Shown in pieces: positions 17,678-25,963 of a DNA stretch of 55,799 nt. The stretch's first letter is position 1; each line of letters opens with the position of its first letter. The position numbers were made by a program, and so were the translations under genes. Under the pieces are notes generated by a model. The model had not been told where the DNA came from and ran no database searches. It worked only from the letters and a program-made list of their open reading frames with translations. The stretch comes from Hymenobacter frigidus (GTDB taxonomy: Bacteria; Bacteroidota; Bacteroidia; Cytophagales; Hymenobacteraceae). Location: NCBI RefSeq assembly GCF_014640435.1, contig NZ_BMGY01000030.1, forward strand, positions 1 to 55,799, given 5' to 3'.

Positions 17678-18418
17678 CTAGCTGCCCGTTGGGCCGAACC
17701 GCTCGGTTCGAATGGCGTTGTCGGGCAAGCCCTGGGCTTGCAACAAAGTCGCCGCCTCTTCGACCAAGCCAGTTGGGCCGCACACGTAGCACTGGGGCGG
17801 GCCGGACAAGTAGCCCCGGGCTTCGGCCAGCATGGCGGCGTCGAGCCGGCGCCGGTAACCGACCCAGCCCACCGGCACCCGCCGGGTGTAGGTGAGCAAG
17901 AGCGTGAAGGTCGGGTCGGTTTGGGCCAGGGCTTCTAGCTCATGCTGATAAATAAACTCGTCGGGGGAGCGCACGCTGAAAAGCAACACGACCGGGTTGG
18001 CCAACCCGGCCCGCTGGCGGTGGCGCAACATGGCCATCAGCGGTACCACGCCCGAGCCGCCGGCCACCAACAACAACGGAGCGTCAACGCCATCGACGGG
18101 CCACACAAAGTAGCCGCCGATGGGGCCGCGTACTTCCAGCTCATCGCCTACCGCCACGCCTTCGTACAGGTAGCCCGATACCTCGCCGCCACTAATCCAT
18201 TCCACGGTGAGGGCGATTTCACCGATTTGCTCCGGGGGCGAGGCAATGGAGTAGCTACGCTCGGTTTGATAGCCGTCGGGAGCCGTTAGGCGCAGGTCGT
18301 AGTGCTGGCCGGCGCGGTGGGGCGTCCACTGGGGCAGGCGCAGAGTGTAGGTATTCACACGCTCGGTTTCGGACGTGATGGCCATGACGGTGGCAATTTG
18401 CCAATCGAGCCGGCTCAC
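17678..18418 (-). CDS. FAD/NAD(P)-binding oxidoreductase (ferredoxin reductase type)
   Basis: The 246-residue flavoprotein has an FAD-binding FR-type barrel (residues 1-105) with RSYSIASPP as the flavin motif. An NAD(P)-binding domain follows with VAGGSGVVPLMAML near 118 and CYVCGPTGLVEEAATLL near 215. No 2Fe-2S plant-type domain is present. It begins with a GTG whose bases overlap the TGA of the upstream molybdoenzyme gene (GTGA at 18415-18418), indicating tight translational coupling. It is therefore the likely electron-transfer partner of that enzyme, moving electrons between NAD(P)H and the molybdenum centre. Confidence 0.88.
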   Translation of the reverse strand: MSRLDWQIATVMAITSETERVNTYTLRLPQWTPHRAGQHYDLRLTAPDGYQTERSYSIASPPEQIGEIALTVEWISGGEVSGYLYEGVAVGDELEVRGPIGGYFVWPVDGVDAPLLLVAGGSGVVPLMAMLRHRQRAGLANPVVLLFSVRSPDEFIYQHELEALAQTDPTFTLLLTYTRRVPVGWVGYRRRLDAAMLAEARGYLSGPPQCYVCGPTGLVEEAATLLQAQGLPDNAIRTERFGPTGS

Positions 18419-19056
18419 AGGCGGATGCTATTGGTAGAGGCGTTGTCGTCGTCGCTGTCGTAGCGCTGCTCCTGCCACGGGTCGCCGTACAGGCTGTAGC
18501 CGGCGGCCTCCCAAAAGCCGGGCTCGTTTTGGGCCATGAAGCGCAGGCCTTGCACCCACTTGGCGCTTTTCCAGAAGTAGAGGTGAGGCACCACCAGACG
18601 CGCCGGCCCGCCGTGCTCGGCCACCAAGGGCTTGCCTTCATACTGCAAGCCGATGAATGCCTGGCCGTTGCGCAAGTCGGCCAGCGGCAGGTTAGTCGTG
18701 TAGCCGCCGTAACTGAAGGCCATCACAAACTGGGCTTCGGGCTTGGGCTGCACGTGTTCCAGCAAGGTATCGAAGCTGATACCCCGCCACTTGGTGTCAA
18801 ATTTCGACCATTTCGTAACGCAGTGAATGTCGGGGTTGAAGTCCTGCTGCGGCAGGGCATTAAACTCGTTCCAACTCCACTTCACCTGCTTCTCCACCAA
18901 TCCTTCGAGCCGAAATTCCCAGTTGACCAGCGGAATACGCGGCGTGGGGCCGGCCGTGAGCACCGGAAAATCGGGTGTTTCGTACTGGCCGGGCGGCAGC
19001 TTGTGCGGCCCGTCGGTAGGCCGCCTAGCGTGGAAGCCTTTGTTGATAACTGGCAT
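18415..19056 (-). CDS. Sulfite oxidase-like molybdopterin oxidoreductase
   Basis: The 213-residue protein matches the Oxidored_molyb fold of the sulfite oxidase/MsrP family. The Mo-ligand cysteine lies in IHCVTKWS (Cys79), and conserved elements include NWEFRLEGLV, FNALPQ and GPARLVVPHLYFWKSAKWV. No twin-arginine signal peptide is seen, so unlike MsrP it should stay in the cytoplasm. The ATG at 19056 gives MPVINKGFHARRPTDG; an upstream codon extends the frame but looks non-coding. It forms a two-gene unit with the overlapping flavin reductase. The substrate is unknown; sulfoxides, sulfite or N-oxides are all possible. Confidence 0.87.
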   Translation of the reverse strand: MPVINKGFHARRPTDGPHKLPPGQYETPDFPVLTAGPTPRIPLVNWEFRLEGLVEKQVKWSWNEFNALPQQDFNPDIHCVTKWSKFDTKWRGISFDTLLEHVQPKPEAQFVMAFSYGGYTTNLPLADLRNGQAFIGLQYEGKPLVAEHGGPARLVVPHLYFWKSAKWVQGLRFMAQNEPGFWEAAGYSLYGDPWQEQRYDSDDDNASTNSIRL

Positions 19057-19294
19057 AATGAAAAGATTGACGTGGAGGGGGTATGACAACTGACTTCAAC
19101 GCAATAATTTTTTCAAGCAAAAACAGCTTGCTGACCAGTGCGGCAGGGCAACAGCAGAGCCTGCGCTGTTTTTCGGGCGAGAGCTTGGGAGGATGTATAC
19201 GAACGAGTCCCCAACCCGGTCATTTTACGCCGCCGTACCTTCGCCGTGGGTATTCGCCAACAAATACCTCTTTTACAATAAACCGAACAACCCA

Positions 19295-21730
19295 ATGCGT
19301 ATTTCTTTCGATTGGCTTAAAACCCTCATCCCAACCGACAAACCCGCCGCCGAAATCGGCGCTTTGCTCACCGGCTCGGGCCTGGAAGTGGAGAGTTTGG
19401 AGGAATTGGAAAGCATTCCCGGCGGGCTACGCGGCCTGGTGCTGGGCACCGTGCTCACCTGCGCCGCCCACCCCGACGCCGATAAGCTCAGCCTGACCAC
19501 CGTAGACGTGGGCGACGGCACCCCGCGCCAAATTGTGTGCGGCGCCAGCAACGTGGCCGCCGGCCAGCGTGTGGTAGTGGCCTTGGAAGGGGCCATGCTC
19601 TACCCCACGCAGGGTGAGCCGTTCAAAATCAAGAAGAGCAAAATCCGCGGCGCGGCCTCCGAAGGCATGATTTGCGCCGAGGACGAAATCGGCCTCGGCA
19701 CCTCGCACGCCGGCATTATGGTGCTGGAAACCGCGCTACCCAACGGCACCCCGGCCGCCGACTACTTCGGCCTGGGCTCCGACACAGTGTACGAAATCGG
19801 CCTCACGCCCAACCGCGCCGATGCCGCCTCGCACTACGGCGTGGCCCGCGAGCTGCGCGCCCTGTTGCGCCAGCCCTGCCACCTGCCGGACACCAGCGGC
19901 TTTCACGCGCCCACTTCGGCCAGTACCAACATTGGGGTCACCATTGAGGACTCAACCGCTTGCCCGCGCTACGCCGGCCTACTGCTCAATAATGTTAAGG
20001 TTGGCCCTTCGCCCGAATGGCTGCAGCGCCGCCTGCGCAGCATCGGCCTCTCCCCCATCAACAACGTGGTGGACGTGACCAATTTCGTGCTCCACGAGCT
20101 AGGCCAGCCCCTGCACGCCTTCGACGCCGACCAGATTGCCGGTGGCCAGATTCGGGTGAAACGCGCCGCAGCCGGCGAGAAATTCGTGACGCTAGACGGC
20201 ACTGAGCGCACGTTAAAAGCGGAAGATTTGGTGATTGCCGATGCCCACGGCGCGCCCATGGCCCTGGCCGGTGTGTTCGGCGGCAAGACGTCGGGCATGA
20301 GCGAAACCACAACCCGCGTATTCCTGGAAAGCGCGTATTTCGGCCCTGCTGCCGTGCGCCGGACTTCGCAGGTGCATCAGTTGAAAACCGATGCCTCGTT
20401 CCGCTTCGAGCGCGGCACCGACCCGAACATGGTGCTGGTGGCGCTGCAGCGCGCTGCCTTGCTGCTGCAGGAAGTAGCCGGGGCCACCGTGGCCGCCCCC
20501 ATCGTGGATGAGTATCCCGCCCCGGTGCAGCCGGCCACTGTGCGCCTGCGACTGCCCCGCGTGGCGCGGCTGGTGGGCCAGTACATCGCCCCTGAAAGAA
20601 TCCGCCAGATTCTGACCGATTTGGACATTGAAATCACCGAGGAAAACCTGGACGAGGGCGACCAAGACACCTGGCTGCTAACCGTGCCGCCCCACAAAGT
20701 TGATGTGACGCGCGAGGCCGATATTATTGAGGAAATTCTTCGGATTTACGGGTACAACAACGTGGAATTGCGGACGAATAATTCGGCCTCTTTCCTGGCG
20801 AGATTTCCGAACCCCGACCCGGAAGTGACGCGGGTGAAAATTGCGTCATTACTAAGCGGGCAGGGCTTTTCCGAAATTCTGACCAACTCGCTGACCAACT
20901 CAGCTTATTTCGACAAAGAGGGCGAAGCAAATAATTCGCTGGTCCGTATTCTCAATTATAACAGCGTTGATTTGAATGCTATGCGGCCCACGCTGCTGCA
21001 TTCGGGCCTTGAAATTATCCGGCACAATATCAACCGGCGGCAGCGCGATTTGAAGCTGTACGAATTTGGCAAAGTGTACTCGCAAAACGAGAACGGCAAA
21101 TACCAGGAAAAGAACAAGCTGGTGATTTACCTGACCGGCAACGCCGATGGCGAAACCTGGCAGTACAAGTCGGAGAAAGCCGCTTTCCATGACCTGGCCG
21201 GGGCGGTGCAGCAGGTGCTGGCGGCGCTGGGCTTCGGCGGGGCGGCCTCACAGCCGGTGCAGCACGAGTACCTGGCCGGCGGCCTGGCCCTACTGTTGCA
21301 CAACCAGCCCGTGGCGCAGCTCGGGGCCGTGGCGGCCTCGGTGTTGAAGCGCCTGGATGTGACGCAGCCGGTGTGGTACGCCGAGTTGGATTGGGACGCG
21401 CTGAGTAAGAAGTACAAGCCCACGCTGGTGGCCCGCGAGCTGTCGAAATTCCCGGAAGTACGCCGCGACTTGAGCCTCGTGGTGGACAGTAGCGTGAGCT
21501 TCGACCAGTTGCGCCAGATTGCCCAGCGCACCGAAAAGAAGCTCCTGCAAAGCATCAATGTCTTCGATGTGTACGCCGGCGAAAACCTGGGCGCGGGCAA
21601 AAAGTCTTACTCGGTGAGCTTCATTCTGCAAGATTTTGCGCAAACGCTCAGTGAGCAAGCCATCGACCAGGTGATGCAAAAGCTGATTGCGCAGTTTGAG
21701 AAGCAGGCCGGAGCACTGATTCGGAAGTAG
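19295..21730 (+). CDS. pheT: Phenylalanyl-tRNA synthetase beta subunit
   Basis: The 811-residue protein has the complete bacterial PheT architecture. An N-terminal MRISFDWLKTLIP is followed by the OB-fold tRNA-binding domain (HPDADKLSLTTVDVGDG) at about 40-150. The B3/B4 editing domain and B5 domain follow, then the catalytic-like domain (IEEILRIYGYNNVEL). The C-terminal ferredoxin-fold anticodon-binding domain contains FPEVRRDLSLVVDSSVSFDQ. It pairs with PheS to charge tRNA-Phe; pheS is not in this window. The ATG at 19295 is chosen from the conserved N-terminus. A TACCTTCG at 19236-19243 could be its -7 element. Confidence 0.97.
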   Translation: MRISFDWLKTLIPTDKPAAEIGALLTGSGLEVESLEELESIPGGLRGLVLGTVLTCAAHPDADKLSLTTVDVGDGTPRQIVCGASNVAAGQRVVVALEGAMLYPTQGEPFKIKKSKIRGAASEGMICAEDEIGLGTSHAGIMVLETALPNGTPAADYFGLGSDTVYEIGLTPNRADAASHYGVARELRALLRQPCHLPDTSGFHAPTSASTNIGVTIEDSTACPRYAGLLLNNVKVGPSPEWLQRRLRSIGLSPINNVVDVTNFVLHELGQPLHAFDADQIAGGQIRVKRAAAGEKFVTLDGTERTLKAEDLVIADAHGAPMALAGVFGGKTSGMSETTTRVFLESAYFGPAAVRRTSQVHQLKTDASFRFERGTDPNMVLVALQRAALLLQEVAGATVAAPIVDEYPAPVQPATVRLRLPRVARLVGQYIAPERIRQILTDLDIEITEENLDEGDQDTWLLTVPPHKVDVTREADIIEEILRIYGYNNVELRTNNSASFLARFPNPDPEVTRVKIASLLSGQGFSEILTNSLTNSAYFDKEGEANNSLVRILNYNSVDLNAMRPTLLHSGLEIIRHNINRRQRDLKLYEFGKVYSQNENGKYQEKNKLVIYLTGNADGETWQYKSEKAAFHDLAGAVQQVLAALGFGGAASQPVQHEYLAGGLALLLHNQPVAQLGAVAASVLKRLDVTQPVWYAELDWDALSKKYKPTLVARELSKFPEVRRDLSLVVDSSVSFDQLRQIAQRTEKKLLQSINVFDVYAGENLGAGKKSYSVSFILQDFAQTLSEQAIDQVMQKLIAQFEKQAGALIRK

Positions 21731-21742
21731 TAGTTCGGGAAG

Positions 21743-21833
21743 TTACCGCAGAGGTCCGCGGAGAAAGTGCAGAGGTGCGCGGAGAATATTCTTCTGCGTA
21801 TCTCAGCACTTCCTCCGCGGACTTCTGCGGTAA
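21743..21833. repeat. 91-bp near-perfect palindrome after pheT
   Basis: The outer arms (TTACCGCAGAGGTCCGCGG and its complement) differ by one base over 21. Inner segments AAGTGC/GCACTT and AGAATATTCT also pair, so almost the whole 91 bp can fold into one hairpin. It lies 12 bases after the pheT stop and is followed by TTTTC, so it may act as the pheT terminator. It is not related to the other repeat families in this window. Confidence 0.75.
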
Positions 21834-21961
21834 TTTTCTACCAAATATTTGTAATGAGCAAGGCCGCACCCGCGATGTATGCCGGGCATGGTTGCGTTCG
21901 CAGTAGTAAGTTGCGGCCCAGTTCACGCTTTTGTTTTTCCATTTTCAACTTTTCCGCAAAA

Positions 21962-24961
21962 ATGAACCTTCGTTTTCTATCTACTCTGGGCCTGGCCCTG
22001 ATTACCACGGCCAGCCTGGCGCAGCAAAAGCCTGCTGCCAAAGCCCCCGCCGCCAAAGCCGCGCTCATGACCACGCCCGGTGGCACCCGGCTGGTGGAAA
22101 AAGTAACCCGCAAGCCCGGCGAGCTGGTGGTGCCCTATGAGAAGTACGTACTACCCAACGGCCTCACGCTCATCGTGGCCGAAGACCATTCGGACCCGCT
22201 GGTGCACGTGGATGTTACCTACCACGTGGGCTCGGCCCGCGAGCAGGTAGGCAAGTCGGGCTTTGCCCACTTCTTTGAGCACATGATGTTTCAGGGCTCC
22301 GACAACGTGGCCGACGAGCAGCACTTCAAGTTCGTGACGGCGGCCGGCGGCACCCTCAACGGCTCGACCAACACCGACCGCACCAACTACTTCGAGACGC
22401 TGCCCAACAACCAGCTCGAAACCGGCCTCTGGCTGGAAGCCGACCGCATGGGCTTCCTGCTCGATGCCGTGACGCAGAAAAAATTTGAGGTGCAGCGCAG
22501 CACGGTAAAAAACGAGCGCGGCCAAAACGTGGACAACCGCCCCTACGGCCAGGCCCAGGAATACATTCAGAAGGCCCTGTTCCCCTACGGCCACCCGTAT
22601 TCGTGGTCGGTTATCGGCTCACTGGCCGATTTGGACCGCTCGAACGTGGACGACCTGAAGAACTTCTTCCTGCGCTGGTACGGCCCCAACAACGCCACGC
22701 TCACCGTGGGCGGCGATGTGACCCCGGCCCAGGTGGTGAAGCTGACGGAAAAATACTTCGGCTCCATCAAGCGCGGACCGGCCGTGACCCCCACCCGCGT
22801 GGCAGCCCCTAAGCTGACCCAGGACCGCTACGTGAGCTACCAGGATAATATCCGCTTCCCGATGCTGCAAATGGTATTTCCAACAGTGGCCCACGGCCAC
22901 CCCGACGAAATACCGCTCGACGCGCTGGCCGAAATCATGGGTGGCGGCAAGAACTCGCTCATCTACAAAAACCTGGTGAAAAACCAAAAAGCCGTGCAGG
23001 CCCAGGTGTTTCAGCAGAACCAGGAGCTGGCCGGCGGCTTCACCTTCCTGGCCTTACCCTTCCCCGGCAAGGGCCTCGACAGCCTCGAAACCATCGTGCG
23101 CAACACCATGGTGGAGTTTGAGAAGCGCGGCGTGACCGATGCGGACGTGCAGCGTTTCAAGGCCCAGACCGAAGCGCAGAACGTGAACAGCCTGGCCAGC
23201 GTGAGCGGCAAGGTGAGCCAGCTGGCCGCCAACCAGACCTTCTTCGGCAACCCCAACTACCTCGCCGTGGAGCAGCAGCGCCTCAAGGCCCTTACCAAGG
23301 CCGACGTGCAGCGCGTGTACGACCAGTACTTGAAGGGCAAAAAGGCCGTTATCCTGAGCGTGGTGCCCAAAACCGGCGGTGCCCCCGCCAAGGCCGACAA
23401 CTTCACGGTGGACCAGACCGGCTACAAAGCGCCGAAAGACGAGTACGCCGGCTTGAAATACAGCAAGGCCACCGACACCTTCGACCGCAGCAAGCAGCCC
23501 AAAGCCAGCGGTAATCCCGTGGTGAAAGTGCCCGCTCTGTACCAGGAAGCGTTTGACAACGGTCTGAAAATCATTGGTACCCGCAACACCGAAGTTCCGG
23601 CCGTGACCATGCTGCTGACTCTGCGCGGCGGCCGTCGCCTGGAGCAAGGCAATCCCGGCAAAGCCGGTGTGGCCGCCCTCACGGCGGCGATGCTCAACGA
23701 AGGCTCGCAGAAGTACACCGGCGAGCAGTTCGCGGCCGAACTCGACAAGTTGGGCAGCACCATTCAGGTGGGCGGCGGCACGGACCGCACCACGGTGTAT
23801 GTGCAAAGCCTGACCAAGAACCTGCCCGCCACGCTGGCCCTTCTGGAAGAGCGCCTGCTGCACCCGCGCTTCGACCAAGCCGATTTTGACCGCTTGAAAA
23901 AGCAAACCTTGGAGGGTATTGCCAACCAGAACACTCAACCGGTGGTCATTGCCGATAAAACCTACGCCCGCTTGCTCTACGCACCAACCGACGTGATGGC
24001 CCTGCCCACCAGCGGCACGGCCACCAGCGCCGCCAGCCTGACCTTGGATGACGTGAAGCAGTTTTACGCGCAGAACTACGCCCCCAACGTGAGCTTCCTC
24101 ACCGTGGTGGGCGACGTGAATCAGGCGGACCTGACGCCCAAGCTGGCTTTCCTGAAAAGCTGGGCCAAGAAGCCCATCACCCTGCCCACGGCCATGGCCG
24201 CCACGCAGCCCGACAAAACGCGCATCTACTTCGTGAACAAGGACGGGGCCGCGCAGTCGGAAATCCGGGTGGGCTACCTCAGCACCATGCCCTTCGACGC
24301 CACCGGCGACTACTACCGCGCCGGCTTGGCCAACTACGTGCTCGGTGGGGCCTTCAATTCGCGCATCAACCTAAACCTGCGCGAAGACAAGGGCTACACC
24401 TACGGCGCCAACTCGGGCTTCCGCAGCAGCGCCTACCCTGGCCCGTTCACGGCCAGCGCGGGCGTGCGCGCCGACGCTACGGCGGCTTCGGTGAAGGAGT
24501 TTGTGAAGGAAATCACGGACTACAGCAACGGTATCACGGATGAAGAACTGACCTTTCTGCAAAATTCGATTGGTCAGGGCGACGCGCTGAAGTACGAAAC
24601 CGGCCAGCAGAAAGCCGCTTTCCTCAGCCGCCTGCTGGAGTACAACCTAGCCCCTACGTTCGTGGACGAGCAGAGCCAGATTCTGAAGAAGCTGACCAAG
24701 GAAGACGTGCAGGCCTCGGCCAAGAAAAATCTACCCGCCGATAAAATGTACATCGTGGTGGTAGGCGACCGCAAGCAGCTGCCCGCCGTGCAGGCCCTCG
24801 GCTACGAAGTAGTGGAGCTGGATGCCGATGGCAACCGCGCGGCCGAAGCCGCCAAGGCCCCTGCTGAGGCCTCAGTGCCAATGGCCGCGCCCGCCAATGA
24901 GAAGACCAAGACCAAGATGGAAGACGGCGGCAAAATGAAAACCAAGTCGAAGAAGGGCTAA
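21962..24961 (+). CDS. M16 family metallopeptidase (tandem, secreted)
   Basis: The 999-residue exported protein is a fused pair of M16 (pitrilysin/insulinase) halves. The signal peptide is MNLRFLSTLGLALITTASLA. The N-terminal half holds the inverted zinc motif HFFEH at about 103-107 with the downstream Glu in VKNERGQN. The second half (from about residue 520) is the inactive partner, with ALYQEAFDNGLKIIGTRNTE and INLNLREDKGYTYGANSGF. The last 30 residues form an unusual Lys/Met-rich tail (ANEKTKTKMEDGGKMKTK). It should degrade peptides in the periplasm. It sits between pheT and the zapA-rny cluster but has its own leader. Confidence 0.93.
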   Translation: MNLRFLSTLGLALITTASLAQQKPAAKAPAAKAALMTTPGGTRLVEKVTRKPGELVVPYEKYVLPNGLTLIVAEDHSDPLVHVDVTYHVGSAREQVGKSGFAHFFEHMMFQGSDNVADEQHFKFVTAAGGTLNGSTNTDRTNYFETLPNNQLETGLWLEADRMGFLLDAVTQKKFEVQRSTVKNERGQNVDNRPYGQAQEYIQKALFPYGHPYSWSVIGSLADLDRSNVDDLKNFFLRWYGPNNATLTVGGDVTPAQVVKLTEKYFGSIKRGPAVTPTRVAAPKLTQDRYVSYQDNIRFPMLQMVFPTVAHGHPDEIPLDALAEIMGGGKNSLIYKNLVKNQKAVQAQVFQQNQELAGGFTFLALPFPGKGLDSLETIVRNTMVEFEKRGVTDADVQRFKAQTEAQNVNSLASVSGKVSQLAANQTFFGNPNYLAVEQQRLKALTKADVQRVYDQYLKGKKAVILSVVPKTGGAPAKADNFTVDQTGYKAPKDEYAGLKYSKATDTFDRSKQPKASGNPVVKVPALYQEAFDNGLKIIGTRNTEVPAVTMLLTLRGGRRLEQGNPGKAGVAALTAAMLNEGSQKYTGEQFAAELDKLGSTIQVGGGTDRTTVYVQSLTKNLPATLALLEERLLHPRFDQADFDRLKKQTLEGIANQNTQPVVIADKTYARLLYAPTDVMALPTSGTATSAASLTLDDVKQFYAQNYAPNVSFLTVVGDVNQADLTPKLAFLKSWAKKPITLPTAMAATQPDKTRIYFVNKDGAAQSEIRVGYLSTMPFDATGDYYRAGLANYVLGGAFNSRINLNLREDKGYTYGANSGFRSSAYPGPFTASAGVRADATAASVKEFVKEITDYSNGITDEELTFLQNSIGQGDALKYETGQQKAAFLSRLLEYNLAPTFVDEQSQILKKLTKEDVQASAKKNLPADKMYIVVVGDRKQLPAVQALGYEVVELDADGNRAAEAAKAPAEASVPMAAPANEKTKTKMEDGGKMKTKSKKG

Positions 24962-24973
24962 GCGAGCGCCGTA

Positions 24974-25081
24974 AGAACGTCATGCTGAGCGAAGCCGAGA
25001 CATCTCGCGTGCAGCAGTAATTCAATCGATTGGATTGCTACCACACGCGGGATGCTTCAACTTCGCTCAGCATGACGTTCT
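24974..25081. repeat. Inverted repeat, family A copy 2
   Basis: The left arm AGAACGTCATGCTGAGCGAA and its right-hand complement near 25062-25081 share the core of the palindrome at 102-204. The inner arms are diverged (GACATCTCGCGTG versus CACGCGGGATG) and the loop is about 28 bases. It starts 12 bases after the M16 stop codon and is followed by TTTTTT, so it may double as a terminator. Confidence 0.75.
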
Positions 25082-25201
25082 TTTTTTATGCATTACCCAG
25101 GCCCGAAAGCAAACCGACCTGACTAGCAGGCAGCGAACGGGCCGGGGATAAAGCGTAGCTTTCGCATCGCCGCTTTATCTTCACCCAAAAATTTACCGCC
25201 C

Positions 25202-25498
25202 GTGGCCTCTACTCAACAGCTTGCGCAACTCGACCGCCTGGAGCGGCAGATTACCACCTTAGTGGCTGCCTATCAGCAATTGCGCGAGGACCTGGCCGAT
25301 GCCAACACCACCGTGCAGCAGCTGCGGGCCGATGTGCGCGAGCGGGACCGGCAACTCAAGGAGCGCCAAAATCAGGAAAATATCGTTAAACTTGTACATA
25401 CCATAGCTGGGGAACCCACCCACGCCAACGAACTTAAACTACGCCTCAACGAATACATCCGCGAACTGGATAAGTGTCTTGCCTATTTGAGAGACTAA
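25202..25498 (+). CDS. Coiled-coil protein upstream of zapA (ZapB-like)
   Basis: The 98-residue protein begins with a GTG and is predicted to be one continuous coiled coil (QLDRLERQITTLVAAYQQLR, then VQQLRADVRERDRQLKERQN). It ends in a short helical segment (LRLNEYIRELDKCLAYLRD). Its position 40 bases before zapA recalls the small coiled-coil genes that precede zapA in many genomes and act as Z-ring associated partners. I infer a role in cell division from this context. No enzymatic motif is present. Confidence 0.78.
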   Translation: MASTQQLAQLDRLERQITTLVAAYQQLREDLADANTTVQQLRADVRERDRQLKERQNQENIVKLVHTIAGEPTHANELKLRLNEYIRELDKCLAYLRD

Positions 25499-25538
25499 CC
25501 CCACTGACCCTCACCTCCGCCGCCGTAACTGCCGCCTT

Positions 25539-25832
25539 ATGAGCGAACTAGCCATCAAAATTCGTATTGCTGACCGGGACTATCCGATGCGCGTAGAAGT
25601 GCAGGACGAGGAACGGCTGCGCCTGGCGGGCCGCCTATTGGGCGACAAGCTGCGCGAATTCCGGGAAGGCTACGGCATTCAGGACAAGCAGGACCTGCTG
25701 GCCATGGTAGCCCTTGCCACCATGGCCGACCAATTGAAAGTGAGCAAAGAAAAGGACGGCACCGATGCGGCGCTGACCGAGCGGCTGGCTCGTTTCGACG
25801 AGCTGCTATCAGGCGTGGTGCTAACGAGCTAA
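25539..25832 (+). CDS. zapA: Cell division protein ZapA
   Basis: The 97-residue protein matches ZapA, which binds and bundles FtsZ at midcell. Characteristic features are the N-terminal beta-hairpin (LAIKIRIADRDYPMRVEVQ) and a long C-terminal helix that begins EERLRLAGRLLGDKLREFRE and continues LLAMVALATMADQL. The length is usual. It follows the coiled-coil gene by 40 bases and precedes rny, an arrangement common in the phylum. Confidence 0.92.
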   Translation: MSELAIKIRIADRDYPMRVEVQDEERLRLAGRLLGDKLREFREGYGIQDKQDLLAMVALATMADQLKVSKEKDGTDAALTERLARFDELLSGVVLTS

Positions 25833-25863
25833 TACAGCCCGGCTAGCACCCACACACTCGTTG

Positions 25864-25910
25864 GCCCGGCAGGGCGGCGCGGCAATCGGCCGCTTCCGCC
25901 CGGCCCGGGC
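25864..25910 (+). promoter_or_regulatory. GC-rich three-step hairpin between zapA and rny
   Basis: Three nested perfect stems are visible: GCCCGG with CCGGGC, GGGCGG with CCGCCC, and GCGGC with GCCGC around the loop AATCG. Together they give 17 base pairs with only tiny internal loops. No T-run follows, so it is not a classical terminator. It may be part of the rny leader or a processing site. Confidence 0.6.
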
Positions 25911-25927
25911 ACATCTGTTCTACCCGG

Positions 25928-25959
25928 TTATGGTTTTTTACCCACCCCAAAAACCATAA
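25928..25959 (+). promoter_or_regulatory. Hairpin immediately before the rny start codon
   Basis: TTATGGTTTTT (25928-25938) is a perfect complement of AAAAACCATAA (25949-25959) around a ten-base loop. The stem ends four bases before the ATG of rny, so folding would bury the ribosome landing site. No Shine-Dalgarno sequence is present. Confidence 0.6.
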
Positions 25960-25963
25960 TTCC

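Noticed and set aside
25833..25963. 6S RNA in the zapA-rny gap, as in E. coli downstream of zapA
   Set aside because: The gap is only 131 bases, too short for 6S RNA (about 180 nt), and it folds as two local hairpins without the large central bubble.
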